Below are positions 1-9,285 of a DNA stretch of 64,000 nucleotides, one piece after another. The notes under the pieces are model-generated. The model made no database searches and was not told where the DNA came from. It saw only the letters and a list, made by a program, of their open reading frames with translations. How positions within the stretch are numbered: the first letter of the stretch is position 1; each line of letters begins with the position of its first letter. The DNA is from Solilutibacter tolerans (GTDB lineage Bacteria; Pseudomonadota; Gammaproteobacteria; Xanthomonadales; Xanthomonadaceae), in contig NZ_FTLW01000001.1 in the NCBI RefSeq assembly GCF_900155935.1, positions 186,001 through 250,000 of the forward strand. Direction: 5' to 3'. The translations under genes and the position numbers were made by a program.

Positions 1-2
1 TG

Positions 3-2459
3 CACATGGGCAAGATCGCCGAGATGCGCACGGGTGAGGGCAAGACCCTGGTCGCGACGCTGCCTGTCTACCTCAATGCGCTGTCCGGCAAGGGCGTGCA
101 CGTCGTTACCGTCAACGATTACCTGGCCCGTCGCGACGCTGCGCAGATGGGCAAGCTCTATACCTGGCTGGGCCTCACGGTGGGCGTGGTCTACCCGGGT
201 ATGCCGCATTCGGACAAGCATGCGGCCTACGGCGCGGACATCACTTACGCGACCAATAACGAGATCGGCTTCGATTACCTGCGCGACAACATGGCGCTGT
301 CGAAAGACGATCGTTTTCAGCGCGGCCTGAACTTCGCGATCATCGATGAAGTGGACTCGATCCTGATCGATGAAGCACGCACGCCGCTGATCATCTCCGG
401 CCCCACCGATGAAAACCAGGATTTGTACGCGGTGGTCGATGCCATCGTCCCGCAACTTTCGAAGCAGAAGGACGAGAACGCCGACGGCGATTACTGGGTG
501 GATGAAAAGGGCAAGCAGGTCCATCTGTCAGAAGCCGGCATGGAGCATGTGGAGACGCTGCTCCGCCAGGCAGGCGCACTGGGTGAGGACGATGGCCTGT
601 ACGGCGCTCACAACATCCACGTCGTGCATCATTTGAATGCCGCGATGCGCGCGCACGCGATCTACCAGCGTGATGTCGATTACATCGTGCGCGATGGTGA
701 AGTGGTCATCGTCGATGAATTCACCGGCCGCACTTTGCCGGGCCGTCGCTGGTCCGATGGCCTGCATCAGGCGGTCGAAGCGAAGGAGCGTGTGCCGGTG
801 CAGCGCGAGAACCAGACGCTGGCCAGCATCACCTTCCAGAACCTGTTCCGCATGTACGGCAAGCTGGCCGGCATGACCGGTACGGCCGATACCGAAGCCT
901 ACGAATTCCAGAGCATCTACGGCCTGGAAGTAGTCGTCATCCCGACCCATCGCACCATGGTGCGCAAGGATCATCCGGATCTTGTCTTCCTTAATCGCGC
1001 CGGCAAGTTCCGCGCCGTGGCGAGGGAAATCAAAGAATGCTACGACCGTGGACAGCCCGCGCTGGTCGGTACCACGTCGATTGAGGTTTCCGAGCTGCTG
1101 TCCGACTTCCTCAATCAGGAAGGTATCCCGCACGAAGTCTTGAACGCCAAGCAGCACGAGCGCGAAGCGATCATCGTTGCGCAAGCCGGTCGCCCGCAGG
1201 CGGTGACCATCGCCACCAACATGGCCGGCCGCGGTACCGACATCGTGCTTGGTGGTTCGCTGGAAGCGGAGCTCGCGCAGTTGGAAGCCGAGACCGGCGC
1301 GGAAGTCGATGCGGCCACGCGTTCGCGTCTCAAGTCCGAATGGCAGCAGCGGCATGACGCGGTGAAGGCCGCCGGCGGCCTGCACATTATCGGTACCGAA
1401 CGCCACGAATCCCGCCGCATCGACAACCAGCTGCGTGGCCGTTCCGGCCGCCAAGGTGATCCGGGTTCTTCGCGCTTCTACCTGTCATTGGAAGACAACC
1501 TGATGCGCATCTTCGCCGCCGACTGGGTGCAGAAGATGATGGAGCGCATGGGCCTGAAGGAAGACGACATCATCGAGTCGCCGCTGGTCACCAAGCAGAT
1601 CGCGAATGCGCAGCGCAAGGTGGAAGCGCACAACTTCGACATCCGCAAAAACCTGCTGGATTTCGATGATGTCAATAACGATCAGCGCAAGGTGATCTAC
1701 CAGCAGCGTGACGAACTGTTGGAAGCCGACAGCATTCAGGACAACATCGACGGTATTCGTGGCGATGTGGTTGCCGCGATGGTGGATCGCTTCGTGCCGC
1801 CGAATTCCATCGACGACCAATGGGACCTGCAAGGCCTAGCGGCCGAGTTGTCTACCGAGTTCGGTGTCGAGCTGCCCTTGGTTGAGATGCACAAGACGCG
1901 CAACGAGTGGGACGCGGAGCAAGTGGCCGAAGAAGTGCAACAGGCGGTCGACAAACTCTTCGCCGACAAGGAAGCGCAGGTGGGCGGCGAGACCATGCGC
2001 ATGCTGGAGAAGCATTTGATGCTCAACGTGCTGGACCAGAACTGGAAAGAGCACCTCGCACGCATGGATTACCTGCGTCAGGGCATCCATCTGCGTGGTT
2101 ACGCGCAGAAGCAGCCGAAGCAGGAATACAAGAAGGAAGCCTTCGAGCTGTTCTCGGAGATGCTGGATACGGTCAAGCGAGAGGTCACCACGTTGCTCGC
2201 CCGCGTGCGCGTGCGCAGCCAGGAAGAGATCGATGCGATCGAGGCTGAGGAGCGCCGCCTAGCCGAGCGCATGCAGCAGCAGATGCAGTTCCAGCACCCG
2301 AACATGGGTGGCTACGGCGCCGATGAGGAAGGCGCGGATCAACTGGGCGCGACCGACTTTGCCGATGGCCAAGCCGCGATGTCCAAGGTGGGCCGCAACG
2401 ATCCTTGCCCCTGTGGTTCGGGCAAGAAGTACAAGCAATGCCACGGCCAGTTGGCCTGA
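3..2459 (+). CDS. secA: Preprotein translocase ATPase SecA, 5'-truncated by the window edge
   Basis: SecA is the peripheral ATPase that drives unfolded preproteins through SecYEG. The frame is open at the left edge, so roughly the first 95 residues (about 901 aa in E. coli) lie outside. Walker A MRTGEGKT lies at about bases 24-47, followed by the [13 protein letters not shown] helicase motif about 110 residues in from the edge. The C-terminal tail carries [13 protein letters not shown], the zinc-binding SecB-interaction motif, just before the TGA. It is transcribed alone, with a hairpin directly after the stop. Identification is certain; the start is not visible. Confidence 0.97.
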   Translation, partial: HMGKIAEMRTGEGKTLVATLPVYLNALSGKGVHVVTVNDYLARRDAAQMGKLYTWLGLTVGVVYPGMPHSDKHAAYGADITYATNNEIGFDYLRDNMALSKDDRFQRGLNFAIIDEVDSILIDEARTPLIISGPTDENQDLYAVVDAIVPQLSKQKDENADGDYWVDEKGKQVHLSEAGMEHVETLLRQAGALGEDDGLYGAHNIHVVHHLNAAMRAHAIYQRDVDYIVRDGEVVIVDEFTGRTLPGRRWSDGLHQAVEAKERVPVQRENQTLASITFQNLFRMYGKLAGMTGTADTEAYEFQSIYGLEVVVIPTHRTMVRKDHPDLVFLNRAGKFRAVAREIKECYDRGQPALVGTTSIEVSELLSDFLNQEGIPHEVLNAKQHEREAIIVAQAGRPQAVTIATNMAGRGTDIVLGGSLEAELAQLEAETGAEVDAATRSRLKSEWQQRHDAVKAAGGLHIIGTERHESRRIDNQLRGRSGRQGDPGSSRFYLSLEDNLMRIFAADWVQKMMERMGLKEDDIIESPLVTKQIANAQRKVEAHNFDIRKNLLDFDDVNNDQRKVIYQQRDELLEADSIQDNIDGIRGDVVAAMVDRFVPPNSIDDQWDLQGLAAELSTEFGVELPLVEMHKTRNEWDAEQVAEEVQQAVDKLFADKEAQVGGETMRMLEKHLMLNVLDQNWKEHLARMDYLRQGIHLRGYAQKQPKQEYKKEAFELFSEMLDTVKREVTTLLARVRVRSQEEIDAIEAEERRLAERMQQQMQFQHPNMGGYGADEEGADQLGATDFADGQAAMSKVGRNDPCPCGSGKKYKQCHGQLA

Positions 2460-2480
2460 CCTGTTGCTTCTGAAGCATGC

Positions 2481-2511
2481 AAAACGGCGTCGGTAATCCC
2501 GGCGCCGTTTG
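2481..2511 (+). terminator. Hairpin after secA, probable terminator
   Basis: AAACGGCG (2482-2489) pairs with CGCCGTTT (2503-2510) around a 13-base loop, 22 bases after the secA stop. The U-tract is poor, so termination strength is uncertain. Confidence 0.5.
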
Positions 2512-2562
2512 CGTTTGGGCGTGATCGTGGGAAGCTGTAGACCCCCATCCCGCTCAATCTGC

Positions 2563-3549
2563 TTGTCGAAGCCAGCCGAAATCCCTGACAACACGCCGCC
2601 TATCCATGTCATGGCTGGCGTGGTCACCGACGTGCGCGGCCGGGTGCTGCTGGCGCGGCGCACGCAAGGGCGAGATCTGGCAGGCTTGTGGGAGTTCCCG
2701 GGCGGCAAGGTCGATCCGGGCGAAACGCCTGAAGAGGCACTCGCACGCGAGCTGCAGGAGGAGCTGGGCATTGATGCCGACATTGGCGAGCCGCTGATCC
2801 GCGTCCCGCAACAAATGCCGCACAAACGCATCGTGTTGGACGTGCGTCATGTGCCAACGCACCGCGGTCACCCGCGTGGTCTGGATGGGCAGGCGCTGGC
2901 GTGGGTGCCGCGCGACAAGCTGCCGCGCTATGCCATGCCGCCGGCGGACCGCCCGGTGGTGGCCGCGCTGTTGCAAGCAGAACGCTATCTGGTGACGCCA
3001 TCGCCTTATGACATGAGCGATGACGCCTGGCTGGCCGCACTCGATGCCGCGCTCGCCACCGGCATTCGCCGTGTGCAGCTGCGCGCACCGGACGTAGGGC
3101 AGGGGCGTTGGCGCACACTGGCGGCTGAGGCCGTGGCGCGTTGTCGCATACGCCGCGCCGAGATATTGATCAATGGCGATGAAGCCTTGGCAATGACTTA
3201 CGGCGTGGGCCTGCACCTGCGCGCGGAGCAACTCAAGAAGCGGCGCAAGCGTGACTTCCCGGACGACCTGCGTCTGGCGGCATCCTGCCACGATGCACAT
3301 GACCTGAAGCGCGCGGAGATGGTGGGATGCGACTTCGTTGTCTTGGGCGCGGTGAACGAAACCGCCAGCCACCCCGGTCAGCCTGGCATGGGGTGGGCGC
3401 GCTTTGCCGCGCTGCGCGAATGCACGTCCTTGCCCATTTATGCGATTGGTGGACTGGGCATGGATGCGATGGCAGACGCGCGCCAGCAGGGTGCGCAGGG
3501 TATCGCGGCCATTCGTGCGCTATGGCCGCAGGGGCCATCACAAAGCTGA
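2563..3549 (+). CDS. Nudix hydrolase (MutT-like) fused to a ThiE-like domain
   Basis: This is a two-domain protein. The N-terminal half has a complete Nudix box (G-x5-E-x7-RE-x2-EE-x-G), read as GGKVDPGE then RELQEELG. It is a MutT-type diphosphatase presumably cleaning oxidised or other nucleotides. The C-terminal half, from about residue 150, resembles thiamine-phosphate synthase: QLR near its start, VVLGAV, then YAIGGLG. Such fusions are known in Pseudomonas and Xanthomonas and the ThiE-like half is not shown to make thiamine phosphate. No start has a good ribosome site. TTG 2563 is chosen to keep the short lead-in to the first Nudix strand; ATG 2611 is the main alternative. It meets coaE tail to tail, the two stops sharing TGATCA. 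Confidence 0.85.
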   Translation: MSKPAEIPDNTPPIHVMAGVVTDVRGRVLLARRTQGRDLAGLWEFPGGKVDPGETPEEALARELQEELGIDADIGEPLIRVPQQMPHKRIVLDVRHVPTHRGHPRGLDGQALAWVPRDKLPRYAMPPADRPVVAALLQAERYLVTPSPYDMSDDAWLAALDAALATGIRRVQLRAPDVGQGRWRTLAAEAVARCRIRRAEILINGDEALAMTYGVGLHLRAEQLKKRRKRDFPDDLRLAASCHDAHDLKRAEMVGCDFVVLGAVNETASHPGQPGMGWARFAALRECTSLPIYAIGGLGMDAMADARQQGAQGIAAIRALWPQGPSQS

Positions 3550-4170
3550 TCAGCCCGCGGCTTCGGCTGCCAAGCGTTGGTAGAAACGACATAGCTCAGC
3601 TATGCGTGAGCGCAGGGTATCGAGCGTGTCTTCATTGCACACAACGTCGTCCGCGATTGCGAGTCGATCTTCGCGTGAAGCTTGCGCGGCAATCATCTGC
3701 TGGGCCAGTTCGGCATCGATGCCATCGCGTGCCATCAATCGTGCCCGCTGCGTTTCAGGTGCGACATCGATGACCAGTATCCGGTCCAGCCACGGATAGG
3801 CATCCCGACCACCGCCTTCGGTCAAGAGCGGAATCGATGCGATGGCGATATCCCCGGGTGCGGCAGCGGTGCGGGCTTCCAGTTCGGCGCGAATGCGCGG
3901 GTGCAGGATTGACTCCAGCGCAGTCTTGTCCGCAGGGTGGGCGAAGATGCGTCCGCGCAGGGACGCGCGATCCAGACGGCCATCGTCCCCTAATACATCG
4001 GTGCCGAAATGCGCGACGACTTCGGCCAGCGCGGCTTGCCCGGGTTCGACCAGCTCGCGCGCGATCACGTCGGCATCGGCGATGACAACACCCAGCCCGG
4101 CGAAGGCCGCATCCGCCGCACTCTTGCCCGAAGCGATGCCGCCGGTCAGCCCGACCCGGAACTGCGCCAT
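3550..4170 (-). CDS. coaE: Dephospho-CoA kinase
   Basis: CoaE phosphorylates dephospho-CoA on the ribose 3'-OH, the last step of coenzyme A synthesis. The P-loop GGIASGKS is at residues 10-17, followed by the family's ADxIARELVEPG substrate segment and RAxMARDG near the lid. At 206 aa it has normal length. It begins 3 bases after pilD ends on the same strand, so it is probably the last gene of the pilBCD-coaE transcript, an arrangement common in gammaproteobacteria. Confidence 0.96.
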   Translation of the reverse strand: MAQFRVGLTGGIASGKSAADAAFAGLGVVIADADVIARELVEPGQAALAEVVAHFGTDVLGDDGRLDRASLRGRIFAHPADKTALESILHPRIRAELEARTAAAPGDIAIASIPLLTEGGGRDAYPWLDRILVIDVAPETQRARLMARDGIDAELAQQMIAAQASREDRLAIADDVVCNEDTLDTLRSRIAELCRFYQRLAAEAAG

Positions 4171-4173
4171 CGA

Positions 4174-5040
4174 TCAGCCGCCCATCCCGGTCAGCTGCAT
4201 GTAGCGACCGACCAGCTCATCGCCCCACATGAAGACGATCCAGCCCGCAATGGCGAGATAAGGGCCAAAGGGCAGGGGCGTGGCTTTGTCGCGCCCTTTC
4301 ATTGCGAGCCAAATGGAGCCGATGATCGCGCCGACCAGCGACGAGAACAGGATCGTCGGCAGGATGCCTTTCAGCCCGCACCAGGCGCCGATGGCCGCCA
4401 ATAGCTTGAAGTCGCCATGGCCCATGCCTTCTTTGCCGGTCAGTTGCTTGAACAGCCACCACACCAGCCACAGGCTGCCATAGCCGACCATCGCCCCCGC
4501 CAGCGCCGTCTTGGGGCCGACGAAGAGGTTCTCGTGCGCAGCGATAAAGCCCAGCCACATCAGTGGCAATGTGAGCGAGTCGGGCAATAGCTGCGTGCGG
4601 AAATCGATGCCCGAGGCCGCGACCAAGAACCAGGTGAACAGCACTGCGCCGAAACCCTGCCAGCCAAAGCCAAAGCGCCAAACGCAGGCAAGTGTGAGGA
4701 GCATGGTGATGAACTCCACCAACGGATACTGCAGGGAGATCTTCGCGCCGCAGTGACGGCACTTGCCGCCCTGTATCGCCCAGCTGATCAGCGGGATGTT
4801 CTCGTACCAACGCAGGCGTGTCTTGCAGTGCGGGCAATGCGAAGGCTCTATAGCGATCCCCGGCGGTGGCGGATCATAGATCTCCGGCTGCTCAAGGATC
4901 TCTCGCGCATCGCGCTTCCAGCGCCACTCCATCCGCTTGGGCAGGCGCAGGATGACCACGTTGAGGAAGCTGCCGACCACCAGGCCAAGCGCTGCCGCCA
5001 CTGGGTAGCCCAGCGCGGGGTTCTGATCGAGAAAAGCCAT
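4174..5040 (-). CDS. pilD: Type IV prepilin peptidase / N-methyltransferase PilD
   Basis: PilD is an inner-membrane aspartic protease that cleaves the type IV pilin leader after Gly and N-methylates the new Phe. The cytoplasmic zinc site is present as CPHC (69-72) and CRHC (94-97). The two catalytic aspartates sit in SGIDF (D146) and GHGDFK (D210). It is 288 aa with about seven hydrophobic segments. It starts 3 bases after pilC ends. It should process the two pilins encoded upstream and type II secretion pseudopilins if present. Confidence 0.97.
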   Translation of the reverse strand: MAFLDQNPALGYPVAAALGLVVGSFLNVVILRLPKRMEWRWKRDAREILEQPEIYDPPPPGIAIEPSHCPHCKTRLRWYENIPLISWAIQGGKCRHCGAKISLQYPLVEFITMLLTLACVWRFGFGWQGFGAVLFTWFLVAASGIDFRTQLLPDSLTLPLMWLGFIAAHENLFVGPKTALAGAMVGYGSLWLVWWLFKQLTGKEGMGHGDFKLLAAIGAWCGLKGILPTILFSSLVGAIIGSIWLAMKGRDKATPLPFGPYLAIAGWIVFMWGDELVGRYMQLTGMGG

Positions 5041-5043
5041 GCC

Positions 5044-6312
5044 TCAGCCTACGACCGAGGCCAGCTTGAAGATCGGCAGATACATGCCGATGACCATGCT
5101 GCCCACCAATACGCCGATGATGACCATGACGAACGGCTCGATCAGGCTGGAGAGCGCATCGACCGAGTTATTGACCTCTTGTTCGAAGAACTCGGCGACC
5201 TTCATCAACATCGCGTCCAAGGCGCCGGCCTCTTCGCCGATGGCGGTCATCTGCACCACCATGTGGGGAAACAGGTTGACCTGCTTCATCGCCATATTCA
5301 CCTGGTAGCCGACGGCTACATCGTCACGAATGCGCAACACTGCTTTTTCGTACACGCTGTTGCCAGTGGCGCCTGCCACGGTGGCGAGGGCCTCCACCAA
5401 CGGCACGCCTGCCGCAAAAGTGACGCCAAGTGTTCGGGCGAAGCGTGCGACGGCTGAGTTGTGCATGATCTGCCCAATGATCGGCAGCCTGAGCACCATC
5501 CTGTCCAGAAAATGTTGGAATTTCAGGGAACGCTTGTAGAAAAAGACGAAAGCGACGATCGCGCCAAGCACAACACCCAGAACAACCCACCACCAAGAAA
5601 CCATGAAACGACTGGCGGAAACAATCAGTTGTGTGAACGCCGGTAGTTCAGCACCAAATCCTTTGAAGACATCTTCGAACTGAGGCACTACGAATACCAG
5701 CATGATCGCGCTAACAAGGATGGCGACGGCGATGACCATGGCAGGGTAAAACAAGGCTTTCTTGATCTTGCCCTTAAGTGTTTCGATATTTTCCTTGTAG
5801 CTGGCAATGGTCTCCAGAACTGTTTCCAGTACACCAGCGCTTTCGCCTGCTTTCACCAGATTACGGTAAAGCTCGTCGAACTGGACTGGGAATTTACTCA
5901 TGCCTTCGTAGATGGATGAGCCGCCCGCGATGTCTGCCCGAAGATCGTTCACCATGTTCGCCATGCGCGGGTTTTTTTGCCCGCTACCAATGATCTCCAG
6001 TGCTTGAACGATCGGCACACCGGACTTCATCATCGTCGCCAGTTGGCGACTGAAGATGGCGATTTCCTTCGCCGATATTTTCTTGCCTGCGGCCCCAAAC
6101 AAAGGTTTGCTCTTGGGGCGTACTTGGGTGGCATTGATGCCCTGACGACGTAGCTCTGCGCGCAACAATGCCTCAGTCTTGGCTTGCTGTTCGCCCTTCA
6201 TCACGATGCCGCGTTTATCCGTGCCCTTCCAGGTGAAGATCGGCATCGGGGCCTGCTGAACCCCGCGTGTTGCGGCGGTTGGGCGTGAGATGGCGGAGCG
6301 AGTGGCCGACAT
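5044..6312 (-). CDS. pilC: Type IV pilus inner-membrane platform protein PilC
   Basis: PilC is the polytopic platform protein with a duplicated GspF domain, onto which the PilB motor docks. It is 422 aa, with the F-x-R-Q-L-A-T-M-x-K-S-G segment in the first repeat and the matching F-A-R-T-L-G-V-T-F-A-A-G in the second, and three long membrane helices. Start ATG 6312 has AAGGA 7 bases upstream. An internal ATG 22 codons later (6246) begins at the conserved PxFxWKG segment and could be an alternative. Confidence 0.96.
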   Translation of the reverse strand: MSATRSAISRPTAATRGVQQAPMPIFTWKGTDKRGIVMKGEQQAKTEALLRAELRRQGINATQVRPKSKPLFGAAGKKISAKEIAIFSRQLATMMKSGVPIVQALEIIGSGQKNPRMANMVNDLRADIAGGSSIYEGMSKFPVQFDELYRNLVKAGESAGVLETVLETIASYKENIETLKGKIKKALFYPAMVIAVAILVSAIMLVFVVPQFEDVFKGFGAELPAFTQLIVSASRFMVSWWWVVLGVVLGAIVAFVFFYKRSLKFQHFLDRMVLRLPIIGQIMHNSAVARFARTLGVTFAAGVPLVEALATVAGATGNSVYEKAVLRIRDDVAVGYQVNMAMKQVNLFPHMVVQMTAIGEEAGALDAMLMKVAEFFEQEVNNSVDALSSLIEPFVMVIIGVLVGSMVIGMYLPIFKLASVVG

Positions 6313-6315
6313 GGC

Positions 6316-8043
6316 TTAGTCCTTGGTAACGCGGTTGATTTCGGTCAGGCTGGTAATGCCCTGCCTGACCTTCTCCAGAGCGGATTGGCGCAAGTCGTTG
6401 ACCCCCGACCGCTGTGCGGCCTCGGCGATTTGCAGAGCGCTACCCCCCTCGAGCACGATCGTCTGGATTTCTTCAGTCATAGGCATGACCTGATAGATAC
6501 CCGTCCGCCCTTTATACCCTTCCGTGCATTCGCTGCAACCTTGAGCCTCGTAAACTTTGAGGCCGGAGGCGATTTCCGCCACGCTGAAGCCTTCAGCGGT
6601 GAGGGCATGCTCGGGCAGTTTGGCCTCCTGTTTGCACTTGGGGCAAAGCCGCCGGGCCAGGCGCTGGGCAATCACCAAGGTCACCGAGCTGGTGATGTTG
6701 AACGGAGCGACGCCCATGTTCATCAGACGCGCGATAGTCTGCGGGGCATCATTGGTATGCAAAGTGGAAAGCACCATGTGGCCGGTTTGGGCCGCCTTGA
6801 TGCCGATCTCCGCCGTTTCCAAGTCACGAATTTCGCCGACCATGATGATGTCCGGGTCCTGACGCAAAAAGCTGCGCAAGGCCGCCGCGAAGGTCATGCC
6901 GGTCTTGGTGTTCTGCTGGACCTGGTTGACGCCCGGCAAGCGGATTTCCACCGGGTCCTCCACCGTGGAAATGTTACGGGTGTCGTCGTTGAGGATGCCG
7001 AGTGCGGTGTACAAAGACACCGTCTTGCCCGAGCCGGTCGGTCCAGTGACCAGCACCATGCCATACGGTTTATGGATGGCATCTAGGAACAGCTTCTGTT
7101 GATCCTCTTCGTAGCCCAGTTTCTCGATACCCAGCTTGGCTGCGCCACCATCCAAGATGCGGAGCACGATTTTTTCGCCAAACAGGGTGGGCAGCGTGCT
7201 GACGCGAAAGTCCATCTGTTTGGTCTTGGACAAATTCAGCTTGATGCGACCGTCCTGCGGGATGCGCTTCTCGGCGATATCCAGCTGCGCCATCACTTTC
7301 AAACGGGCGGCAATGCGGGCGTGCATTTTGTTGGCCATCTTGGACACGCTACGCAGCACGCCATCGATGCGCAGACGCACCCGATAGTTTTCTTCGTACG
7401 GCTCGAAGTGGATATCCGATGCGCCGCGGCGAATCGCGTCGATCAGAATCTTGTTGATGAACTTGACGACCGGCGTGTCGTCCTCGCTCTTGGCATCAAT
7501 CCCTTTGTCACCATTGTCGGCTGAGTCGTCGGCAACTTCGAGGGTGCCTAGATCATCGCCACCACCTAGGAGGTCGCTGAGGTTGTCGCCGGTGGATTGC
7601 CAGATCTCCAAGGTTCTTTGTAGGGTATCGGCATCAACCAGGATGGGCTCGACGGCCATATTGGTCTGGAACTTGATCTCATCCATGCCTTGAAGATTGG
7701 CAGGGTCCGAGGTGCCGATGAACAGGCGATTCCCACGTTTGAACAGTGGTAACACTTTGTGCTTATGCACCAGCTCTTCAGAAACCAGCCGGAGGGTATC
7801 CGGTTGTGGCGGCATGGTGGTGGGATCGAGGACAGGTAGGCCAAACTCGACCGCATTGGCAGCCGTCAGCTGTGCAGCGGTGATCAGCTTTTCATCCAGC
7901 AACCACTGAGCGATGGGGCGGCGCGCCTTGGTCGCGGCCTCTTGCGCGGCGCGAGCTGTTTCTGCGTCCAGCGCGCCATCCATGGCCAGCCGACGTGTGA
8001 TGCCGGTAATACCGATGAGGTTTTGATGGATGGCAGCGTTCAT
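6316..8043 (-). CDS. pilB: Type IV pilus assembly ATPase PilB
   Basis: PilB is the hexameric motor that powers pilus extension. The N-terminal MshEN/GspE-N domain (about 1-150) is followed by the secretion ATPase core. Walker A GPTGSGKT is at 334-341, Walker B and Asp-box around 396-407 (DPDIIMVGEIRD), the His-box at STLHTNDA, and two zinc-binding CxxC pairs at 467/470 and 503/506. It is 575 aa, full length. It lies between the pilins and pilC on one strand, giving pilA-pilB-pilC-pilD order. Confidence 0.97.
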   Translation of the reverse strand: MNAAIHQNLIGITGITRRLAMDGALDAETARAAQEAATKARRPIAQWLLDEKLITAAQLTAANAVEFGLPVLDPTTMPPQPDTLRLVSEELVHKHKVLPLFKRGNRLFIGTSDPANLQGMDEIKFQTNMAVEPILVDADTLQRTLEIWQSTGDNLSDLLGGGDDLGTLEVADDSADNGDKGIDAKSEDDTPVVKFINKILIDAIRRGASDIHFEPYEENYRVRLRIDGVLRSVSKMANKMHARIAARLKVMAQLDIAEKRIPQDGRIKLNLSKTKQMDFRVSTLPTLFGEKIVLRILDGGAAKLGIEKLGYEEDQQKLFLDAIHKPYGMVLVTGPTGSGKTVSLYTALGILNDDTRNISTVEDPVEIRLPGVNQVQQNTKTGMTFAAALRSFLRQDPDIIMVGEIRDLETAEIGIKAAQTGHMVLSTLHTNDAPQTIARLMNMGVAPFNITSSVTLVIAQRLARRLCPKCKQEAKLPEHALTAEGFSVAEIASGLKVYEAQGCSECTEGYKGRTGIYQVMPMTEEIQTIVLEGGSALQIAEAAQRSGVNDLRQSALEKVRQGITSLTEINRVTKD

Positions 8044-8101
8044 AGGTGGCGTGTGTCGTGGCAGGACATGACTTTAGCGCAGAGCCTACAACTATGCCGA
8101 C

Positions 8102-8515
8102 TCAGAGGCAGGCCTTGGGGCGCACTTCGGCCGGTGCGCTGGTGGTGCAGGCCCAGCTGCCAGCGGCGGGGGTGTAAGTGATAGTGACGGTTTCGCCAGC
8201 AATCTTCTGGTTGACACCCGTGGCCCTGAAGGTGGCGGTGACGACGCAAGGCGTGGCCGCGACTGCAGTGATGCTTTGCACGTACTTCCCACTGGACACT
8301 GCGCCGGCGGGGACTGCGCAAGAGGTGCCGCTATTGTCGTTGGCGAAGGCCTCTGCGACTGGCGTCTTCAAGCCGCCCAACAAGGTCACGGCCTCACTGA
8401 CTTGGCTGCGGGCGGTGTAATCGTTGTATTGCGGGATGGCGATGGCGGCAAGGATGGCGATGATCGCGACGACGATCATCAGCTCGATCAGGGTGAAGCC
8501 TTTCTGCGTATGCAT
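8102..8515 (-). CDS. pilA: Type IV major pilin paralogue (PilA1, downstream copy)
   Basis: This is a 137-aa prepilin. A short basic leader ending in Gly is followed by [15 protein letters not shown], with Glu5 of the mature protein and the usual hydrophobic assembly helix. Two cysteines near the C-terminus (before the final PKACL) could close the D-region. ATG 8515 is chosen because GGGGAG lies just upstream and the leader then has normal length. It is a near-duplicate of the next pilin upstream, with a diverged middle. A strong intrinsic-type hairpin stands 27 bases before its start, so expression should depend on read-through. Confidence 0.93.
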   Translation of the reverse strand: MHTQKGFTLIELMIVVAIIAILAAIAIPQYNDYTARSQVSEAVTLLGGLKTPVAEAFANDNSGTSCAVPAGAVSSGKYVQSITAVAATPCVVTATFRATGVNQKIAGETVTITYTPAAGSWACTTSAPAEVRPKACL

Positions 8516-8542
8516 CGTCAATTCTCCCCAGTATTGTGGATG

Positions 8543-8579
8543 CAAAAAAGAAAACCCCGGCCGTTAGGCCGGGGTTTTG
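8543..8579 (-). terminator. Intrinsic terminator or attenuator between the two pilin genes
   Basis: Reading the minus strand, AAAACCCCGGCC (8578-8567) pairs perfectly with GGCCGGGGTTTT (8562-8551) around TAAC, then CTTTTTTG follows. It is a textbook Rho-independent terminator placed 22 bases after the pilA2 stop and directly before pilA1. Confidence 0.9.
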
Positions 8580-8601
8580 TATCACGGCCGTCAGGCTGCG
8601 A

Positions 8602-9018
8602 TTACAGGCAAGCCTTCGGCTTGACTTCGGCCGGAGCGGTCGTGGCGCAGGTCCAAGCACCGGTAGCCGGGGCGAAGCTCAGGGTAACAGTGTCGCTAGC
8701 GATCTTGCTGTTCACGCCGGCAGCAGCCATCGTTGCAGTGATGACGCAAGGCGAGGAAGCGTTGGCAGTCAGTGTGGCCACGTACTTGCCAGCGGTAACA
8801 GTACCTGCCGGAACCACGCACGAGTTGGCAGCAGTGTTGTCTTGCGCGAAAGCCTCAGCGATCGGGGTCTTCAGGCCGCTGGCCAGGGTGTAAGCCTCAG
8901 ACAGCTGGGCACGGGCGGTGTAGTCGTTGTACTGCGGGATGGCGATAGCCGCCAGGATCGCAATGATCGCGACAACGATCATCAGTTCGATCAGGGTAAA
9001 ACCAGATTGCTTGTTCAT
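8602..9018 (-). CDS. pilA: Type IV major pilin (PilA2, promoter-proximal copy)
   Basis: This is a 138-aa prepilin whose first 45 residues are almost identical to the downstream copy: leader MNKQSG, then [15 protein letters not shown]. It shares paired cysteines and the C-terminal PKACL. PilD should remove the six-residue leader. GGGGAT lies upstream of ATG 9018. A sigma-54 promoter lies about 100 bases upstream and a strong terminator follows, so this is the likely main fibre subunit. Both copies look like group IVa pilins. Confidence 0.95.
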   Translation of the reverse strand: MNKQSGFTLIELMIVVAIIAILAAIAIPQYNDYTARAQLSEAYTLASGLKTPIAEAFAQDNTAANSCVVPAGTVTAGKYVATLTANASSPCVITATMAAAGVNSKIASDTVTLSFAPATGAWTCATTAPAEVKPKACL

Positions 9019-9113
9019 TTGTATCCCCAGGGTAGTTGGTACGTCACGTGTCCCGTGGCCGGCATCTCCGGTCCGTAGACAGCCGTGCTTCAGGCACGTG
9101 CCAGTAGGACTAT

Positions 9114-9128
9114 GCAGGAGCCGTGCCA
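9114..9128 (-). promoter_or_regulatory. Sigma-54 (RpoN) promoter of the pilin genes
   Basis: The minus strand reads TGGCACGGCTCCTGC. The invariant GG and GC are exactly 10 bases apart, matching the -24/-12 consensus TGGCAC-N5-TTGC except for one T. Predicted transcription start is near 9103, giving a leader of about 85 bases to pilA2. pilR lies directly upstream and rpoN is in this window. Confidence 0.85.
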
Positions 9129-9168
9129 GACTTGGAAGTGGCCGGAATCACGTTTTTCACGCTCGCTT

Positions 9169-9185
9169 GACCCGATGACCGGGTC
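9169..9185. promoter_or_regulatory. Inverted repeat upstream of the pilin promoter, possible activator site
   Basis: GACCCG-N5-CGGGTC lies about 40 bases upstream of the -24 element. Position suits a PilR or other operator, but the motif is not a recognised PilR consensus. The rest of 9129-9285 holds short CCGTTTT repeats and no gene. Confidence 0.3.
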
Positions 9186-9285
9186 GAAATTGCCGTTTTT
9201 GGTCAGTTTCGGCCGTTTTCGGCGGGGCTGATGGGCGGTTTGGGCGCAACTGTTTCATGGGTGATACATCATCACCCACCCCTGC

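Noticed and set aside
8102-8545. A start for pilA1 ten codons upstream of ATG 8515
   Set aside because: It would cover the ribosome site and part of the terminator T-run and give an abnormal prepilin leader.
9090-9105. A second sigma-54 promoter at CAGGCACGTGCCAGT
   Set aside because: The minus strand gives TGGCAC but the -12 GC is missing at the proper spacing.
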